Part shown: piece by piece, positions 1 through 11,689 of the stretch
Layout of the letters: every line of letters starts with the position of its first letter
Position numbering within the stretch: position 1 is the stretch's first letter
Source: Siphonodentalium dalli
Lineage: Eukaryota; Mollusca; Scaphopoda; Gadilida; Siphonodentaliidae
Direction of reading: 5' to 3'
DNA length: 64,000 nt
NCBI GenBank assembly: GCA_032622095.1
Contig: CP136067.1
Coordinates: 38,793,549-38,857,548, forward strand
Translations under genes and position numbers: made by a program
The notes under the pieces: model-generated
What the model saw: only the letters and a program-made list of their open reading frames with translations
What the model was told of the DNA's origin: nothing
Database searches by the model: none

Positions 1-306
1 GCGAAACTTTGCCGAAAACATCGCCGTTCGCGTAATTAAATGTCTTTATCGTGTTATTATTATTATATGTAACGCGATGTGTTGTTACTATAAAGCCATA
101 CCTTATATATCTTTCCAAGTCATAGCAATTTCCGCTTTATTAAACTCTTTTTATTCGTACCATATTAGGAAAACCCTCTTTATTGAGCCATGGTGAAGGG
201 AATGGGGAATCGACTTAGAATAGTTGTTATCGTGAATTATTCAGCATACTCTCCACTTTAACTGCAATTGTATGTATTCGTAACCATGACTGACTTGTCA
301 AATTAA

Positions 307-318
307 ACGCTCTTTATT
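307..318 (-). promoter_or_regulatory. AATAAAGAGCGT polyadenylation-type motif
   Basis: On the minus strand this reads AATAAAGAGCGT and overlaps the stop codon of the 71-codon ORF. Two weaker relatives lie just downstream on the same strand (AATAAAGAGG at 175-184, and AATAAAAAGAG at about 147-157). Identical 12-mers occur at 52200-52211, 52302-52313 and 52674-52685 on the minus strand and in mirrored positions in the right arm. Confidence 0.5.
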
Positions 319-529
319 TTGTATATGCCTCCACAATTACACCGGTGACGTGAACACATGTGCTAATCTTTGTTGGACTATCGTCACTATCGGAACGGTT
401 TATCTTAAGTACGAAATACCTAACCATAATACATTCGCCCAGAGGATTATCGATCGTCCGCTCAAACATAAGAAACTCTACACCAGTGTACGCCCACTGG
501 CGTGGCGGTAATGAATACAGATGGTACAT
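314..529 (-). CDS. hypothetical small ORF, 71 codons, possible 3' end of a longer gene
   Basis: Function not recognised. The reading frame runs leftward for 71 codons from an ATG and is free of obvious repeats. Upstream of the ATG the frame stays open for only six more codons before a TAG, so a larger gene would need a splice. The stop codon TAA lies inside the sequence AAATAAAG, so stop and polyadenylation signal overlap, an economy typical of compact viral or very short genes. The signal is followed by GAGCGT, the same 12-mer that recurs in the inverted-repeat arms at 52-64 kb. An overlapping plus-strand ORF at 360-593 lacks such a signal. Coding status is uncertain. Confidence 0.35.
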   Translation of the reverse strand: MYHLYSLPPRQWAYTGVEFLMFERTIDNPLGECIMVRYFVLKINRSDSDDSPTKISTCVHVTGVIVEAYTK

Positions 530-599
530 ATATACGGTCGCGCCACCAAACTATGTACCGAGTATCAAGTTCAAGTTAACACAGGTGTTATAGTACATG

Positions 600-1429
600 T
601 GTTATTTTTGAATATGAGGTTTCAGTGAAGTGGCACCATGAGAAGTTGAAGACATTAACGTCCAGTGTTGTTAATACTTCCAAGTAGGTGTGGATTATTG
701 CCAGTAACCATAGTTTCACATTGCCATGGTTTATTGAATTATTGTGGTAACGGAGCGCTTAGAATATTAACATTGAAGGTTATTGATTTGTAGCATCCAA
801 AAACCTGTAAAACATTGTAGTATATGAAAACGTTTTATTGTGGGCTACTTCTACTGAATTTTGAATGAACTGTAGTAATCTGTTGTGAGTTAGGGGCCAT
901 ATGGGTCAAAATCCTCACCGTAGTATGGCTGTATAAACATTACATTGTTAACACTTTTTAATGGTCTAAACTATTTTCTAGAGAGCTTTACTGGTACGGG
1001 GTGTATTATTCCAATGTGATTATATGCCTATCAATGTCAAAGTGACACTATTAGTGCATAATTGGCACTACGACCCATACATTCCCAAAATGTGAGAATG
1101 TACGTTTGGCTATACATGTACTTATTTAGTACACAACAGTATGCAATATAATTCAACGACAGAACTCTAGATATGATTCCGACCATCGACCATGGCTATT
1201 TATCGGCTTCTTGTTATCTAATAATTATCCCAGACTGTATAAGATGTAATCTAAGATTATTACATATTGTAGCACTTTTTATTAGAACAAAACATAGCCT
1301 CTTAATAATGTATCTGAGCTACTATGTTAACTTTAACCACCATGACTGAAATGTTATTTGTTATAGATTACTTCATAGTTTCCCCAATTTTAACAAAGGC
1401 CATCTCACTGAAATATTTCGTTAACATTT
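600..1429. other. no gene seen
   Basis: AT-rich sequence with frequent stops in all frames. I see no domain, clear tandem repeat or splice-bounded open stretch. Confidence 0.5.
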
Positions 1430-1835
1430 GAAATTAACTAAAATTTATTTGTTTAAAGTGACTAATTATTTTAATTAAATTTAACCCAATTTTTAGTCGA
1501 TTTTATAAGTAAATTCCACTTAGTTGACCCTTTTAACCCAGCGCTGAATTAAGATTCAACTAACGATTGGGCGAATCAACTAAATGTGTTGAAAACCAAC
1601 TATACACAAGTATATTTAATTACTGACAATTAAATAGTTCTAACTCAATGATTTAGTTCGATTTAACTAACACTTATAGTCAGTGGACATTAACTCTAAC
1701 TATTTAGTCACGCATTTAGTTAATTTCTCAACCCAACTGATTTAGTTAAGATATCAACCCAAAGTTTAGACGGTGGACTTCAACTAACGCATCAAATCCA
1801 ACCCAAGTTTATTTAGATCTAACTAGATTTTGTTC
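1430..1835. repeat. segment saturated with TTAGTTGA / TCAACTAA words
   Basis: About 400 bp in which short variants of TTAGTT(G/A)A and the reverse complement TCAACTAA recur every 15-40 bp, with AACCCAA spacers. There is no constant unit length, so it is not an ordinary tandem array. The word occurs in both orientations, so the strand can fold back on itself at many places. Similar word-saturated blocks with other words occur further along the window. Confidence 0.6.
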
Positions 1836-2498
1836 TGTGTGCAAAGATATTGTTGAAATTATGTTTGTTTAATGTTTCCTCCTCTTCTTGATGATAACAC
1901 TCATGTTCTTGTGACACGTTCGGCCATTTTGACCACCGTCTTGTAGATTCTGGTGGAGTCTTTAGAAGGATACCCTAGACCATCGGAATCCACCCGACAG
2001 AATAACTTGATACACGTACACATGTAATAACCATAAATTTGGGTTCGGCGGCTGATCTAATTCTGTGACTTAAACAGGTCTCTCGGTGGCATATGAAGGG
2101 CACATCGAAGTATTTAACTCATTTATCGACATATGTTCATCTCAATGCATAACCGGGTCGGAATATAACAAACGGTGAATAATTTCAGGTTCCAACCCGT
2201 CATGCTTACATGACCTACAAGGTGTTTACCACATATATTTCTGTTCCCGCAACCGGACCGGGAAGTTATAAAAACAAACACAATTTCATTGGGCTTTATG
2301 GTAGGCATTCTGCCAAACAATTATGTTCATTGAAAACTGCAGACGTCTCGAACTTCAATATATTGACTGTCACTTACTATGAAATAGAAGTCCAATTGTG
2401 ATAGATTATTGACTGTATGTTATTGCAAATAGTAGTATATTTAATCAATGTTTATGCTTGCGTGATTAATGTATACTCGCCGACAAAGTCCCCCTGAA
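1836..2498. other. no gene seen; upstream region of the signal-peptide exon
   Basis: Unique-looking sequence. Two overlapping ORFs of about 65 codons (2123-2320 minus, 2210-2401 plus) show no recognisable features. Confidence 0.4.
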
Positions 2499-2504
2499 TA
2501 TAAA
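2499..2504 (+). promoter_or_regulatory. TATA box candidate for the signal-peptide exon
   Basis: TATAAA lies 191 bp before the ATG at 2690. A start site about 30 bp downstream would give a 5' UTR of roughly 160 bp. A 67-codon ORF (2469-2672) begins before the TATA box, so it would not be fully transcribed from it. Supported by position only. Confidence 0.35.
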
Positions 2505-2689
2505 CCAGGAAGTGTTCCCCCTATACTGCCATCCAATCAGCAGTCATTTTCTTGTCAACTCACAGATTTGGAGGAAGGGCATTCAGACCAGCCATTACAA
2601 GAAGCTATAAGAGGACACCGGCCACCATATACAACATATGGTCAACCGAGTTTGTATCACGAACAGTTTTAATGTAATTATTGCCAATA

Positions 2690-2768
2690 ATGGACATGAC
2701 AGTTCTACGTATTGGATGCATACATGTAGCAACGATTGCTTTCGTTGTTCTCTTCACACCTGATATTG
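2690..2768 (+). CDS. first coding exon: signal peptide of a secreted protein
   Basis: Twenty-six codons from ATG to a GTAAGT donor at 2769. The N-terminus has an Arg at residue 7, a hydrophobic core (VATIAFVVLF) and a short polar tail, as in a cleaved signal peptide. The exon ends after the first base of a codon (phase 1). That is the phase needed by the acceptors at 25754 and 27326, and it is typical of exon-shuffled extracellular proteins. I infer that this is exon 1 of the D8C-domain gene downstream. The intron to 25754 would be 22,985 bp, filled by the LINE, the DIRS remnant and tandem arrays. Alternatively it belongs to another gene whose later exons I did not recognise. Confidence 0.5.
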
Positions 2769-3130
2769 GTAAGTGGACGTTGCTTTCTTTTGATAAATTA
2801 ATACAGACTTGGTTGTATTTTATTTAGGTATTGTGACAGAATGCCGTTAACGATATTATATCTGGCCCTTAATTCTTTTGCGACTAATATAACAAAGTGT
2901 TCCCTTAAGATCCGTCTAAATTTTCTAAATTATTTAACTTCCCTGTTCATTGTGCTACCCAACCCGAACGCGAGTCCCAATTACAAACAACAAGCACACC
3001 TGGTAAGACCCGAAGTTGCCTAATGATGTATGTCTCCTCATGATGGATCATCGCAATATTAGAATACAACAAATCATAGTCAGAAATGGTAACGCCCTCA
3101 AGATCATATTATTAGCCATATATATACAAT
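2769..3130. other. putative intron, no gene seen
   Basis: Follows the GTAAGT donor. The ORF at 2841-3023 (60 codons) has no features. Confidence 0.4.
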
Positions 3131-5054
3131 ACTAGCCGATGAGCGCGACGTTGTCCGGGCTATTAAAAAACCAAATTTCAGTCGATAGCTATTCAAAAAC
3201 CAAATTTCAAGTCGATAGCTCCACCCGTTTCCGAGATCTGGTCTGCGCATGCGCGAAGCTTGCGTCGCACAGGCTCGGCGACCCGATAAAATTCGTATCC
3301 GGGGCAAGATACATTCACATACCAAATTTCAAGTCGATAGCTCCACCCGTTTCCGAGATCTCGTCTGCGCATGCGCTGCGCGGGCGCCGCACGGGCTCGC
3401 CAATACGACAACGTCCACCGCCTGGTCAAACTACTACACGTACCAAGTTTCGTCCCGATCGGTCGAGAATCGTAGATTTGTATTAATGACAGACAGACAA
3501 ACATACCTACATACAAACAGAGGTCTTCAAAATATATATGAGACTAGCCGATGAGCCCGACGTTGTCCGGGGTATTCATCCGGGCTATTCAAAAACCAAA
3601 TTTCAAGTCGATAGCTCCACCCGTTTCCGAGATATCGTCTGCGCATGCGCGAAGCTGCGTCGCACGGGCTCGGCGACCCGATAAAATTCGTATTCTGGGC
3701 AAGATACATTCACATAGCAAATTTCAAGTCGATAGCTCCACCCGTTTCCGAGATCTCGTCTGCGCATGCGCTGCGCGGGCGCCACACGGGCTCGCCAATA
3801 CGACAACGTCCACCGCCTGGTCAAACTACTACACGTACCAAGTTTCGTCCCGATCGGTCGAAAATCGTAGATTTGTATTAATGACAGACAGACAAACATA
3901 CCTACATACAAACAGAGGTCTTCAAAATATATATGAGACTAGCCGATGAGCCCGACGTTGTCCGGGGTATTCATCCGGGCTATTCAAAAACCAAATTTCA
4001 AGTCGATAGCTCTACCCGTTTCCGAGATCTGGTCTGCGCATGCCCGAAGCTGGCGTCGCACGGGCTCGGCGACCCGATAAAATTCGTATCCGGGGCAAGA
4101 TACATTCACATACCAAATTTCAAGTAGATAGCTCAACCCGTTTCCGAGATCTCGTCTGCGCATGCGCGAAGCTGGCGTTGCACGGGCTCGGCGACCCGAT
4201 AAAATTTGTATCCGGGGCAAGATACATTCACATACCAAATTTCAAGTAGATAGCTCCACCCGTTTCCGAGATCTCGTCTGCGCATGCGCGAAGCGGGCGC
4301 CACACGGGCATGCCAATACGACAACGTTCACCGCCTGGTCAAACTACACACACGTACCAAGTTTCGTCCCGATCGGTCGAGAATCGTAGATTTGTATTAA
4401 TGACAAACATACAGACAATCATACAGACAAACAGACAGAGGTCTTCAAAATAAATATGAGACTAGCCGATGAGCCCGACGTTGTCCGGGCTATTCAAAAA
4501 CCAAATTTCAAGTCGATAGCTCTACCCGTTTCCGAGATCTGGTCTGCGCATGCGCGAAGCTGGCCGACGTTGTCCGGGCTATTCAAGAAAACCAAATTTC
4601 AAGTCGATAGCTCTACCCGTTTCCGAGTTCTCGTCTGCGCATGCGCGAAGCTGGCGTCGCACGGGCTCGGCGACCCGATAAAATTCGTATCCGGGGCAAG
4701 ATACATTCACATACCAAATTTCAAGTCGATAGCTCCACCCGTTTCCGAGATCTGGTCTGCGCATGCGCGAAGCTGGCGTCGCACGGGCTCGGCGACCCGA
4801 TAAAATTCGTATCCGGGGCAAGATCCATTCACATAGCAAATTTCAAGTCGATAGCTCCACCCGTTTCCGAGATCTCGTCTGCGCATGCGCGAAGCGGGCG
4901 CCGCACGGGCTCGCCAATACGACAACGTTCACCGCCTGGTCAAACTACACACACGTACCAAGTTTCGTCCCGATCGGTCGAGAATCGTAGATTTGTATAA
5001 ATGACAGACAGACAGACAAACAAACAAACAGAGGTCTTCAAAATATATATGAGA
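3131..5054. repeat. tandem array of four copies of a composite element with internal 122-bp repeats
   Basis: Copies start at about 3131, 3543, 3938 and 4461. Each begins ACTAGCCGATGAG and holds one to three internal units of about 122 bp built from 'caagtcgatagctccaccc', 'tccgagatctcgtctgcgc' and 'cgacccgataaaattcgtat'. Each ends in a tail with 'agtttcgtcccgatcgg', a run of GACA/CAAACATA and 'tcttcaaaatatatatgag'. The array is GC-richer than its surroundings. The many overlapping ORFs here are by-products of the repeat. The tail followed by an AT target (tatatat on both sides) suggests a non-autonomous retroelement inserted head to tail or amplified by unequal crossing-over. Confidence 0.85.
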
Positions 5055-5439
5055 TAACAATTTTAATGTGGTGATTGTGAATAATCTGTATGCAGGTAAC
5101 GCCTATGTAGTTGATTATATGTGATATTTGTTTTTAATTTCATTTGAAATAGTGGTATGAATAGCGCATGAAATAGCATGCAGAATAACAATCGAGCAAA
5201 ACATTTGCTATCTTCGTAACATGGTTCAAGTACGCAAACATCTATCACGTTTCTAATCACATTTAGTATCCAAATACGCAAATACCGAGTATGTTTTAAT
5301 CACATTTAGTCCACCGCCTCCCGCGACAGCGTCAGATATACTTGCCAATATACATCATAGGAGGGCGTAATGCTGATTTAAGAATGGCCCCATGTAATGC
5401 ACTCCTGATATGACCCCTCAAAAGGATTAATTAAAATAC
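5055..5439. other. no gene seen
   Basis: AT-rich sequence without a recognisable feature. The 72-codon minus ORF at 5063-5281 has no known motif. Confidence 0.4.
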
Positions 5440-5720
5440 ATGTATGGTTCATGAGGTTAAATTAAAATATGGTCACACGAAGGTTAATTAGTATATGGTT
5501 TCCAATGCGGGTTAATAACAAATATGGTCCCATGATGGTTAATTAAAGTGGAACCTTGATTGTTAATTAAAATATGGTCCCACGAGGGTCAATACCAATA
5601 TGGACCATGGGGGGGGGGGGGGTAATTGAAGTATAGTCCCATTGAGGTCAATTAAAATTATAGGAGGGTTAATTACAATTAAATATGGTGTCATCAGTGT
5701 TGATTAAACTACGGTCCCAC
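5440..5720. repeat. degenerate minisatellite, unit about 40 bp
   Basis: Variants of 'ggttaattaaaatatggtcc' plus 'catgagg' recur six to seven times with unequal spacing. A run of 12-13 G occurs near 5610. Confidence 0.6.
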
Positions 5721-5949
5721 TGTGTGAAATACAATATTGTCCAATATATATATATCTTTATTGCCTCCATTACATGAAGAGTAGAAACTATATATATGGA
5801 ACAGCACATTTACATACAATAACATGAAACACAGAAAATAACATGAACATAGACATAAATACACCATTGTCAGTGTATAATGCACCCCATTATACATATA
5901 TACACTTGCATGAACATGCACAAATATACATATACCCGCAACGTGCAAC

Positions 5950-5957
5950 GTGCATGC

Positions 5958-6017
<60 letters not shown>

Positions 6018-6035
6018 ATATATATATAGATGTCG
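5950..6035. repeat. (TA)n microsatellite with ATGCATG flank
   Basis: Nearly uninterrupted TA dinucleotides. The Ile-Tyr ORFs on both strands here are artefacts of the repeat. Confidence 0.9.
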
Positions 6036-6184
6036 TTCACGAAGGGGATCACTGTTACAAATTTGTTGGATGATAATCATAATGGTTACTTATTGTCTAG
6101 ACTAAGCTCTCATATACCCATATATTCCAAAGATGACCAGTATGACGAATTAAAAAATAAATCAATTCAACGCCACCTCCTATT

Positions 6185-9100
6185 TTATTTCTGATGACGT
6201 CGGGAATCTTTCCCAGTACAAGTATGATCTTGTCCTTTTTGGATAAGCTCTCGTGTTAGAAACAGGTCGACGCCAAAGCGGTCTAAGCAAGTAAACCAAA
6301 ATGCATTTCTATGCTCCTCTAAGACGGAACAGTCGCAAATAACATGTTCTGCAATATTTGTGTAACTACGATGACATTTTGAACAAATTGCATCGCAAAT
6401 ATCAGACGGTGAGCAAATCAGCTGAGCGACCAAATAAAATGTTGATTTCTCTTCGGGATATTTTTGACAGACTGTCCATAAATTTGACATACGAATATTG
6501 TTGTGTACAGATATAAATCTACTAAATGAGGGGTTATTTCCAATCGGGTCTGCCATGCAGATTCAAATACGGTGCGCGAGTGGTTAATGATTTGCTTCCA
6601 TGCCAGCTGTTTTGGAAAGTTTGATGATGAAACGTAGTCTTTCAAGTAGTCCAAAAGTTGACGATTTTCTAGAACGGTGATAACATTGTGCATCCAATTG
6701 TGGGTGACTGGTTGATTATGTATGTAATCTAGAACCCTGTATACAAAAACGTGTTTGACAGTTTTCTCTGTTCCCAGGTTGCACAGGGCTCTAAACAGTC
6801 TAAGCGTTCTATCGTCGATGATTTCCTTTATCGGACGGGTGCCTACAAGAGCGAGAGCCATATCTGTGCGAGTTTGAATGTGTAGGCCCTGCATGTTTTT
6901 CACACACATACGATGAACTTTCTCCAATTTTGTACAGTTCACTTCTGTCTGATTATGAAGTAGTTCCGATCCATATAAACCACGGGGAAGAACGACGCTG
7001 TTATAAATTGTCATCGCACTAGCGGGAGTAATACCGCCTGCATAAAAACCAGCGTTAGACATCATGAAAAATGTTGAGCGTATTTTGCTTACTATCATAT
7101 CAGTGAATCCGTTATTGAATCTATATTTGGTTAGTGGTATACCAAGGTGTGTTACTTGATCTACCTCTGCAATGGCGCTTGATCCTAATAACCAATGCCG
7201 GTTGTTTTTTTAAGCTTCACATTTTGACTCGTTAAATACTAGAACGAATGTTTTGTTGGGATTAAATTGATATCGCCATGTATTACTGTACCTTACACAG
7301 ATATCGCATAGCCCTTGTAGTCCAGTCTGTGATAATGAAAAAAGGGCCATATCGTCAGCATGTGTGAGACAAGAACAGTTTATGTTTTTCATGAACAAAC
7401 CAAAATGAGATCTTTCTAACTCATAAAGTAAATTATCAATGTAAATGGTGTATAAGAATGGGGAGACAGAGCCCCCTTGTCTGGCGCCGTGCGTAACCTC
7501 AAAACAACGTGAGGAAATTCCAGAAAAAGACGTTCTGCACCATATGCCTGTTAGAAGGCAGTTGAGTATTTTTAATGTATTTCCTCTGACCTGGCGCTCA
7601 TAAAGTTTGAATAGTAATCCATTAATCCAAACGGTATCAAATGCTTTCCACACGTCCAAGAAGCACGCATATAATTTTCTTTGCTTCTCGGACGTGTAAG
7701 AAATGCATTCCTGTACCATGAAGGACGACATCATACAGCTAATATTCTGTTGACAACCATTTTGTAACGGGTGCACTGCAAGGGTTGAAGGAGAGTTATT
7801 CTGTAATCGAAGAAGGATAACTCTTTCAAACATTTTGTAAATTACTGGTAATAGAGTTATCGCTCTGTAACTGTCAAAATTGTCACGAGGCTTATGCGTT
7901 CCTTTGTATAATGAGCAAATTACACCCAATTTTGCATTTTGTGGAACATACACAAGTTCAATCATCTTTGAAAATAAAAATGCAATGCACTGTACAATCG
8001 AATCACCGCCGTGTTCATAATTTATGTTGTCCCATCCTGCAGCTTTTTTATGCGGCATAGATTTGAGAAGGGAGCTAACTTCAGACGAGGTTACTGGATA
8101 TATTACTCGTTCATCTATTGGGCTGAATGAATGTTCAGAAAGTTCTTTGGTTATAACTACATTGATTTTCTTAAAGTGGTTTTGATCAAACTCAGGGCTC
8201 ACCAGTGGGTTAGAAAAGATTGTTTCATAGTAGGATGCCCATCCCTCGACTATTTCAGCCGGGTCTCTCAGAATATTACCATTGTGTTTAAAAACTGAAT
8301 TTGAAAGAACATCGTTAGATTTTCGTTTAGCATTGAACAATTTGACAAATGCACTTTGGTCTGCCTCAGCACACCTATCAATGTCTGCGTTAATTGAATC
8401 TAAATGTTGTTTTTAGTATTTGCGATATTCTCTGCGAAAGGTGCGCTTAGCCTCTTTATAACATGATAATTCAATGCTAACCTCTCCTCTGGGGCGACCT
8501 GCCTTCAACCAAAGAGAACGATAGTATGTTAGTGTATTTCGTAAGCTATTTAGGTGTGAGTTCCAAAATGATTTAAGGAAGGGTTTGAATGATGTCTGAG
8601 GTATATTCATCTGAGCCGAGTTACATATCGCGCTTATGAGATCATTGTAACAATTGTCTAGTAAGTGTGTGTTCTTAACCTCATAATGCGGTAGTAATTT
8701 CTCTAAGTCACTTTGATAAGTTCGAATATTTTCTTGCATTGAGGAAAATTGTTTCCATTTGAATCGGGATCTATCGGTGTTAGTGTTGAGTTCAGGTTCA
8801 ATGCTTAGTTCAATGTTGAGTATTGTTGTGATAGGTCGATGATTCGATACATTTAATGCATCATCATCGAGAACATCAAAGCAATTTATGTTGTATTTAT
8901 CCATTTTGGGAACAAAAATGTGGTCAATTACGGAGCCACTTAATCCCGAGGGAGGTACAAATGTTGGCAATTGAGCTGAATCTTGAGCAAATATATGTGT
9001 TGAGACTAGCTCAAGTTCGTCAACGAGACACTTTAGTACTTTACAGCGTTCATCGCCTTTATAAAGGGTAGCATTGAAGTCGCCCATGAGTATAATTTTA

Positions 9101-9588
9101 CCTAATGCCCGATAGCTGCCACACAGCGTTGATAATTTTTCGATATATTCCTTGTAAAAGTCAAGTGTGTAATTGGTCGAAGGTAGATAAACGTGAAAAA
9201 TGTAAATGTAACTAGTTTTCGAAATTTGGACCTGAATGCCTATAATTCTATCATCATTTATATCAAAGGTCGATATCCGATCTCCGAGGGTCCTCCTGTT
9301 CCAGCAGAGGAAAACACCCCCTTAGTTTCTCCCTCTCTGCAATGGCAGACGCTGGCAGAAGTCACACACAGTGTGAAATATGTAGTTCTTGTTGATAGAA
9401 TTTAGAAAGTGCACATTTTTTTGAGCTAGCCAATGTTCGCTAATACCGCAAATATCAATTTGCTGGTTTTCGAGAAGATTGCCCAGGTAAGCTGCGCTGG
9501 ACATAATGCCCGTCGCATTCCATACAAGAATTTTGATCATAATGATAAAGTGTGTATATAACATTTCAAAATAATTCACAGTACTCAA
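6185..9588 (-). pseudogene. LINE ORF2: apurinic-type endonuclease plus reverse transcriptase (broken)
   Basis: Copies element RNA into a nicked chromosomal target. Reading leftward, the endonuclease shows LVWNATGI, GISEHWL (catalytic Glu), MGDFNATL, SVIDHIFV and SNHRP, the order of the EEP family. After a linker the reverse transcriptase shows YRAITLLPVIYK, FLDVWKAFDTVW, GARQGGSVSPFLY and a catalytic box HADD, followed by a C-terminal region with Cys/His residues (CDAICSKCHRSY, EHVICDC). The frame is broken near 9322, by a single TAA at 8413, by a stop near 7210 and by a frameshift near 6420-6556. The Tyr of the usual YADD box is His here. The family is clear; the exact clade needs a tree. 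Confidence 0.93.
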
Positions 9589-9667
9589 TATATAGCAATA
9601 CTAAATAATTAATCAATGTGATTAATATTAGAGATATATAAGTACAGCAATCTACCAAAATTTACAG

Positions 9668-10759
9668 TTATCGTCTATCATCTCGACGTCCGGACGATTC
9701 CATTGGTGTTCGGTCGCGGTATGCAGGGGACATCGAATGGCGATTCCTGGAACTATGTGGTCTTGAAGTTGAACTTTGCTGTCTAGGTGCTACTTCATAA
9801 AATGGGACCCATTCTCTGCATTCAATGTCATGAAACCAAAATTGTCTGCATACTCCTCGTCAACATAGATCCGTCCTGTAGCTGTATGGTGTCTTGCATT
9901 ATACATAAATTTACAACTGTGAATGGAATTTGTTTATAATATAGATGATCCGCAATGTCCAGGGCTGTAATGTTGTAACTCAGATTATTTAGGAAAAGTC
10001 TCACAGGTTTTATTGGTCCTCGATTTCTTTGTGTGTAGTAATCTGGTTCCCGAAAACGATCTTTTTTACTCTCCTCGAAGTGTGACTTCCATTACTCTCT
10101 CTGGTAATAACACTGATGTCATTGGCTTCACATAACGAATCTACCTTTTGCGAATGAGAATGTACAAATGGAGTTTTATTCGTTTTGTTGATAGAAGGCG
10201 TTTGTGTGTTTTTCATATCACTAACCAATTGCGACAATGCATTAGCACTTTGAGTAGCATCAACAAAAGCTGAGGACATTTGACCTATCTTCCCAGCCAT
10301 GGTATCCGCAAACGCGGAGAGAGCATTCTGCATGAATTCAAAATATTTAGTATTCACATTATCAGTCCTTCTTTCCAGTGAGCCAGAATCATTCATTCTT
10401 GTTATATCGGTGAGTGAAAATTTTAGTGCTTCCATATTCATTGTGTTTATCTGTATACCTCTGGAAAAAGTTTCTAATTTGGTGTGAATCCCACGAGAAT
10501 CATTTACAATTGTGTTTAGTTCATTACGGAGAGAAGCTATGTCAGATACACATTCGTCCTGCATGCGTGAAGAGACATGTTCCACATTTTTAACACGAGT
10601 GGGAAGATCTGTTGCAATCTTATCGACACGCTGCATGATTTGATTTTGTTTTGGGTGATCGGAATCCATTTTGTCTAAGCGTTGACTCAGTGACTCGATG
10701 TTAGACATTATTTTGGACACTGATGTGGTCAGATCAGTTCCTCTCTCACATGTGTTCAT
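9668..10759 (-). pseudogene. LINE ORF1, second part: coiled-coil RNA-binding-like protein (frameshifted)
   Basis: Probable nucleic-acid chaperone of the LINE particle. Its ATG overlaps the upstream ORF stop as ATGA. The first 250 residues are hydrophilic with heptad-like helices (IESLSQRLDKMDSD, RNELNTI), then GRIGQM-like and Ser-rich stretches. A frameshift near 10085 moves the frame to one reading REPDYYTQRNRGPIKPVRLF and LNNLSYNITALDIADHLYY, which resembles the first strand and helix of an RRM-like fold. A second shift near 9900 leads to an Arg/Ser-rich tail (HSSRNRHSMSPAYRDR) ending at 9668. Assignment rests on position upstream of ORF2 and composition. Confidence 0.7.
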
Positions 10760-11442
10760 AGTTCGATGTGGTTTGTCTGTAGTAAAAGGATTTCTCGCTG
10801 GAGGTCAAACAGAGAGGTGGTCAAGGAAGGAGCTGTTTGGTTATTAACTTCACTGTGGTTTCCAAGCGTTGTTTGTGGACACGATCTAGTGGTGCTGCTA
10901 CTCTTTTTTATTAATTCAGATATATCCTGGTTACCATCGACCAGAAACACTAGCAAGTTAAATATGTCGTGAGATAGTTTTTCCACAACTGATCGTCCTC
11001 CAGGTTTGTAAATTCGCTTCTTCAGTTCAGTATGAGGCTCAAATGGGTATTCTCTCGATAATTTCACTTGATCAAAGATATTTTGTCTTATTCCCTCTAA
11101 GATGTAATCAGACATTTGGCAAGAGTTTTGTATTGTTTGGATGAAATCATTTTTTGGAACACTGTGCAAGTATTTCAATACGGATAAGACACAAAGTGGG
11201 ATACCATCCACATCCCTGTTTCCAACACAATGTGAATGTTCGTTCATTTTGTAAGACAATTCTTGCTCCACTGGTGGATTTATACTGGTGGAGGAACCAT
11301 GTGTTGTCGTTTTAATTGTTTCATCACTCGGTGATACATCAGGAACATCATTATCATCAACATGGTTAGAGTCATGACTATTTTCTACAAAGTCCTTCTG
11401 AGAATCTAAGCAGTGGATTATTTTCGGTGATGTAGTTTCCAT
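10756..11442 (-). CDS. LINE ORF1, first part: acidic leader protein
   Basis: An intact 228-codon frame, Ser/Thr/Asp-rich at the start and with no domain I can name. It is followed by the next ORF with a 4-base ATGA overlap. This is either a true two-protein arrangement with coupled termination-reinitiation or one ORF1 split by a frameshift. It contains a basic helix near 'KRIYKPGGRSVVEKL'. Belongs to the LINE by position. Confidence 0.6.
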   Translation of the reverse strand: METTSPKIIHCLDSQKDFVENSHDSNHVDDNDVPDVSPSDETIKTTTHGSSTSINPPVEQELSYKMNEHSHCVGNRDVDGIPLCVLSVLKYLHSVPKNDFIQTIQNSCQMSDYILEGIRQNIFDQVKLSREYPFEPHTELKKRIYKPGGRSVVEKLSHDIFNLLVFLVDGNQDISELIKKSSSTTRSCPQTTLGNHSEVNNQTAPSLTTSLFDLQREILLLQTNHIEL

Positions 11443-11480
11443 GTTTCAGTTCGACTGTGTTACATGTGTATGCACGTGAT

Positions 11481-11689
11481 AATTACAACTTTGTTTATGT
11501 CCATGTTACGCTCTGCGATCGCAGCTGTCATAATGTAAACATAATACCGACGCATTCGGCGACTCCCGACTCTTCATTGGTCAACTCAATGCGGCTGGGT
11601 GTGTTTAACGGTTGACCATCAGATCAACAATCAATGCAGGTCGTCGTGAATGAGTTGTCCGTGTGGGTACAAAGTTGGGATCCTTTTGG
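11481..11689. other. probable LINE 5' UTR or flank
   Basis: Contains GC-richer sequence and a GCGATCGC octamer near 11516. No ORF. The boundary of the LINE is not visible. Confidence 0.3.

Larger units (their letters stand above)
5744..11480 (-). mobile_element. non-LTR retrotransposon (APE-type LINE, CR1/Jockey superfamily), decayed
   Basis: Minus-strand element of about 5.7 kb with ORF1 (two parts, 11442-9668) and ORF2 (9588-6185, endonuclease plus reverse transcriptase), then a 3' region ending in AATAAAG followed by (AT)n near 5744-5762, as expected for a LINE tail. An internal (TA)n tract sits in the 3' region at about 5950-6035. The 5' boundary is not defined; a UTR could extend to about 11680. 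It is nearly full length but has several frameshifts and at least one in-frame stop, so this copy is dead. It lies antisense inside the putative long intron. Confidence 0.9.

Noticed and set aside
2469-2672. 67-codon ORF before the signal-peptide exon
   Set aside because: It spans the TATA box and has no recognisable motif; more likely promoter and 5' UTR.
3131-4480. CCGATGAG at each unit start, reminiscent of a hammerhead ribozyme core
   Set aside because: The first box reads CCGATGA rather than CTGATGA, and no GAAA box or third stem follows at the right distance.
5709-6080. Ile-Tyr-rich ORFs of up to 123 codons on both strands
   Set aside because: They are translations of a (TA)n tract in the LINE 3' region.
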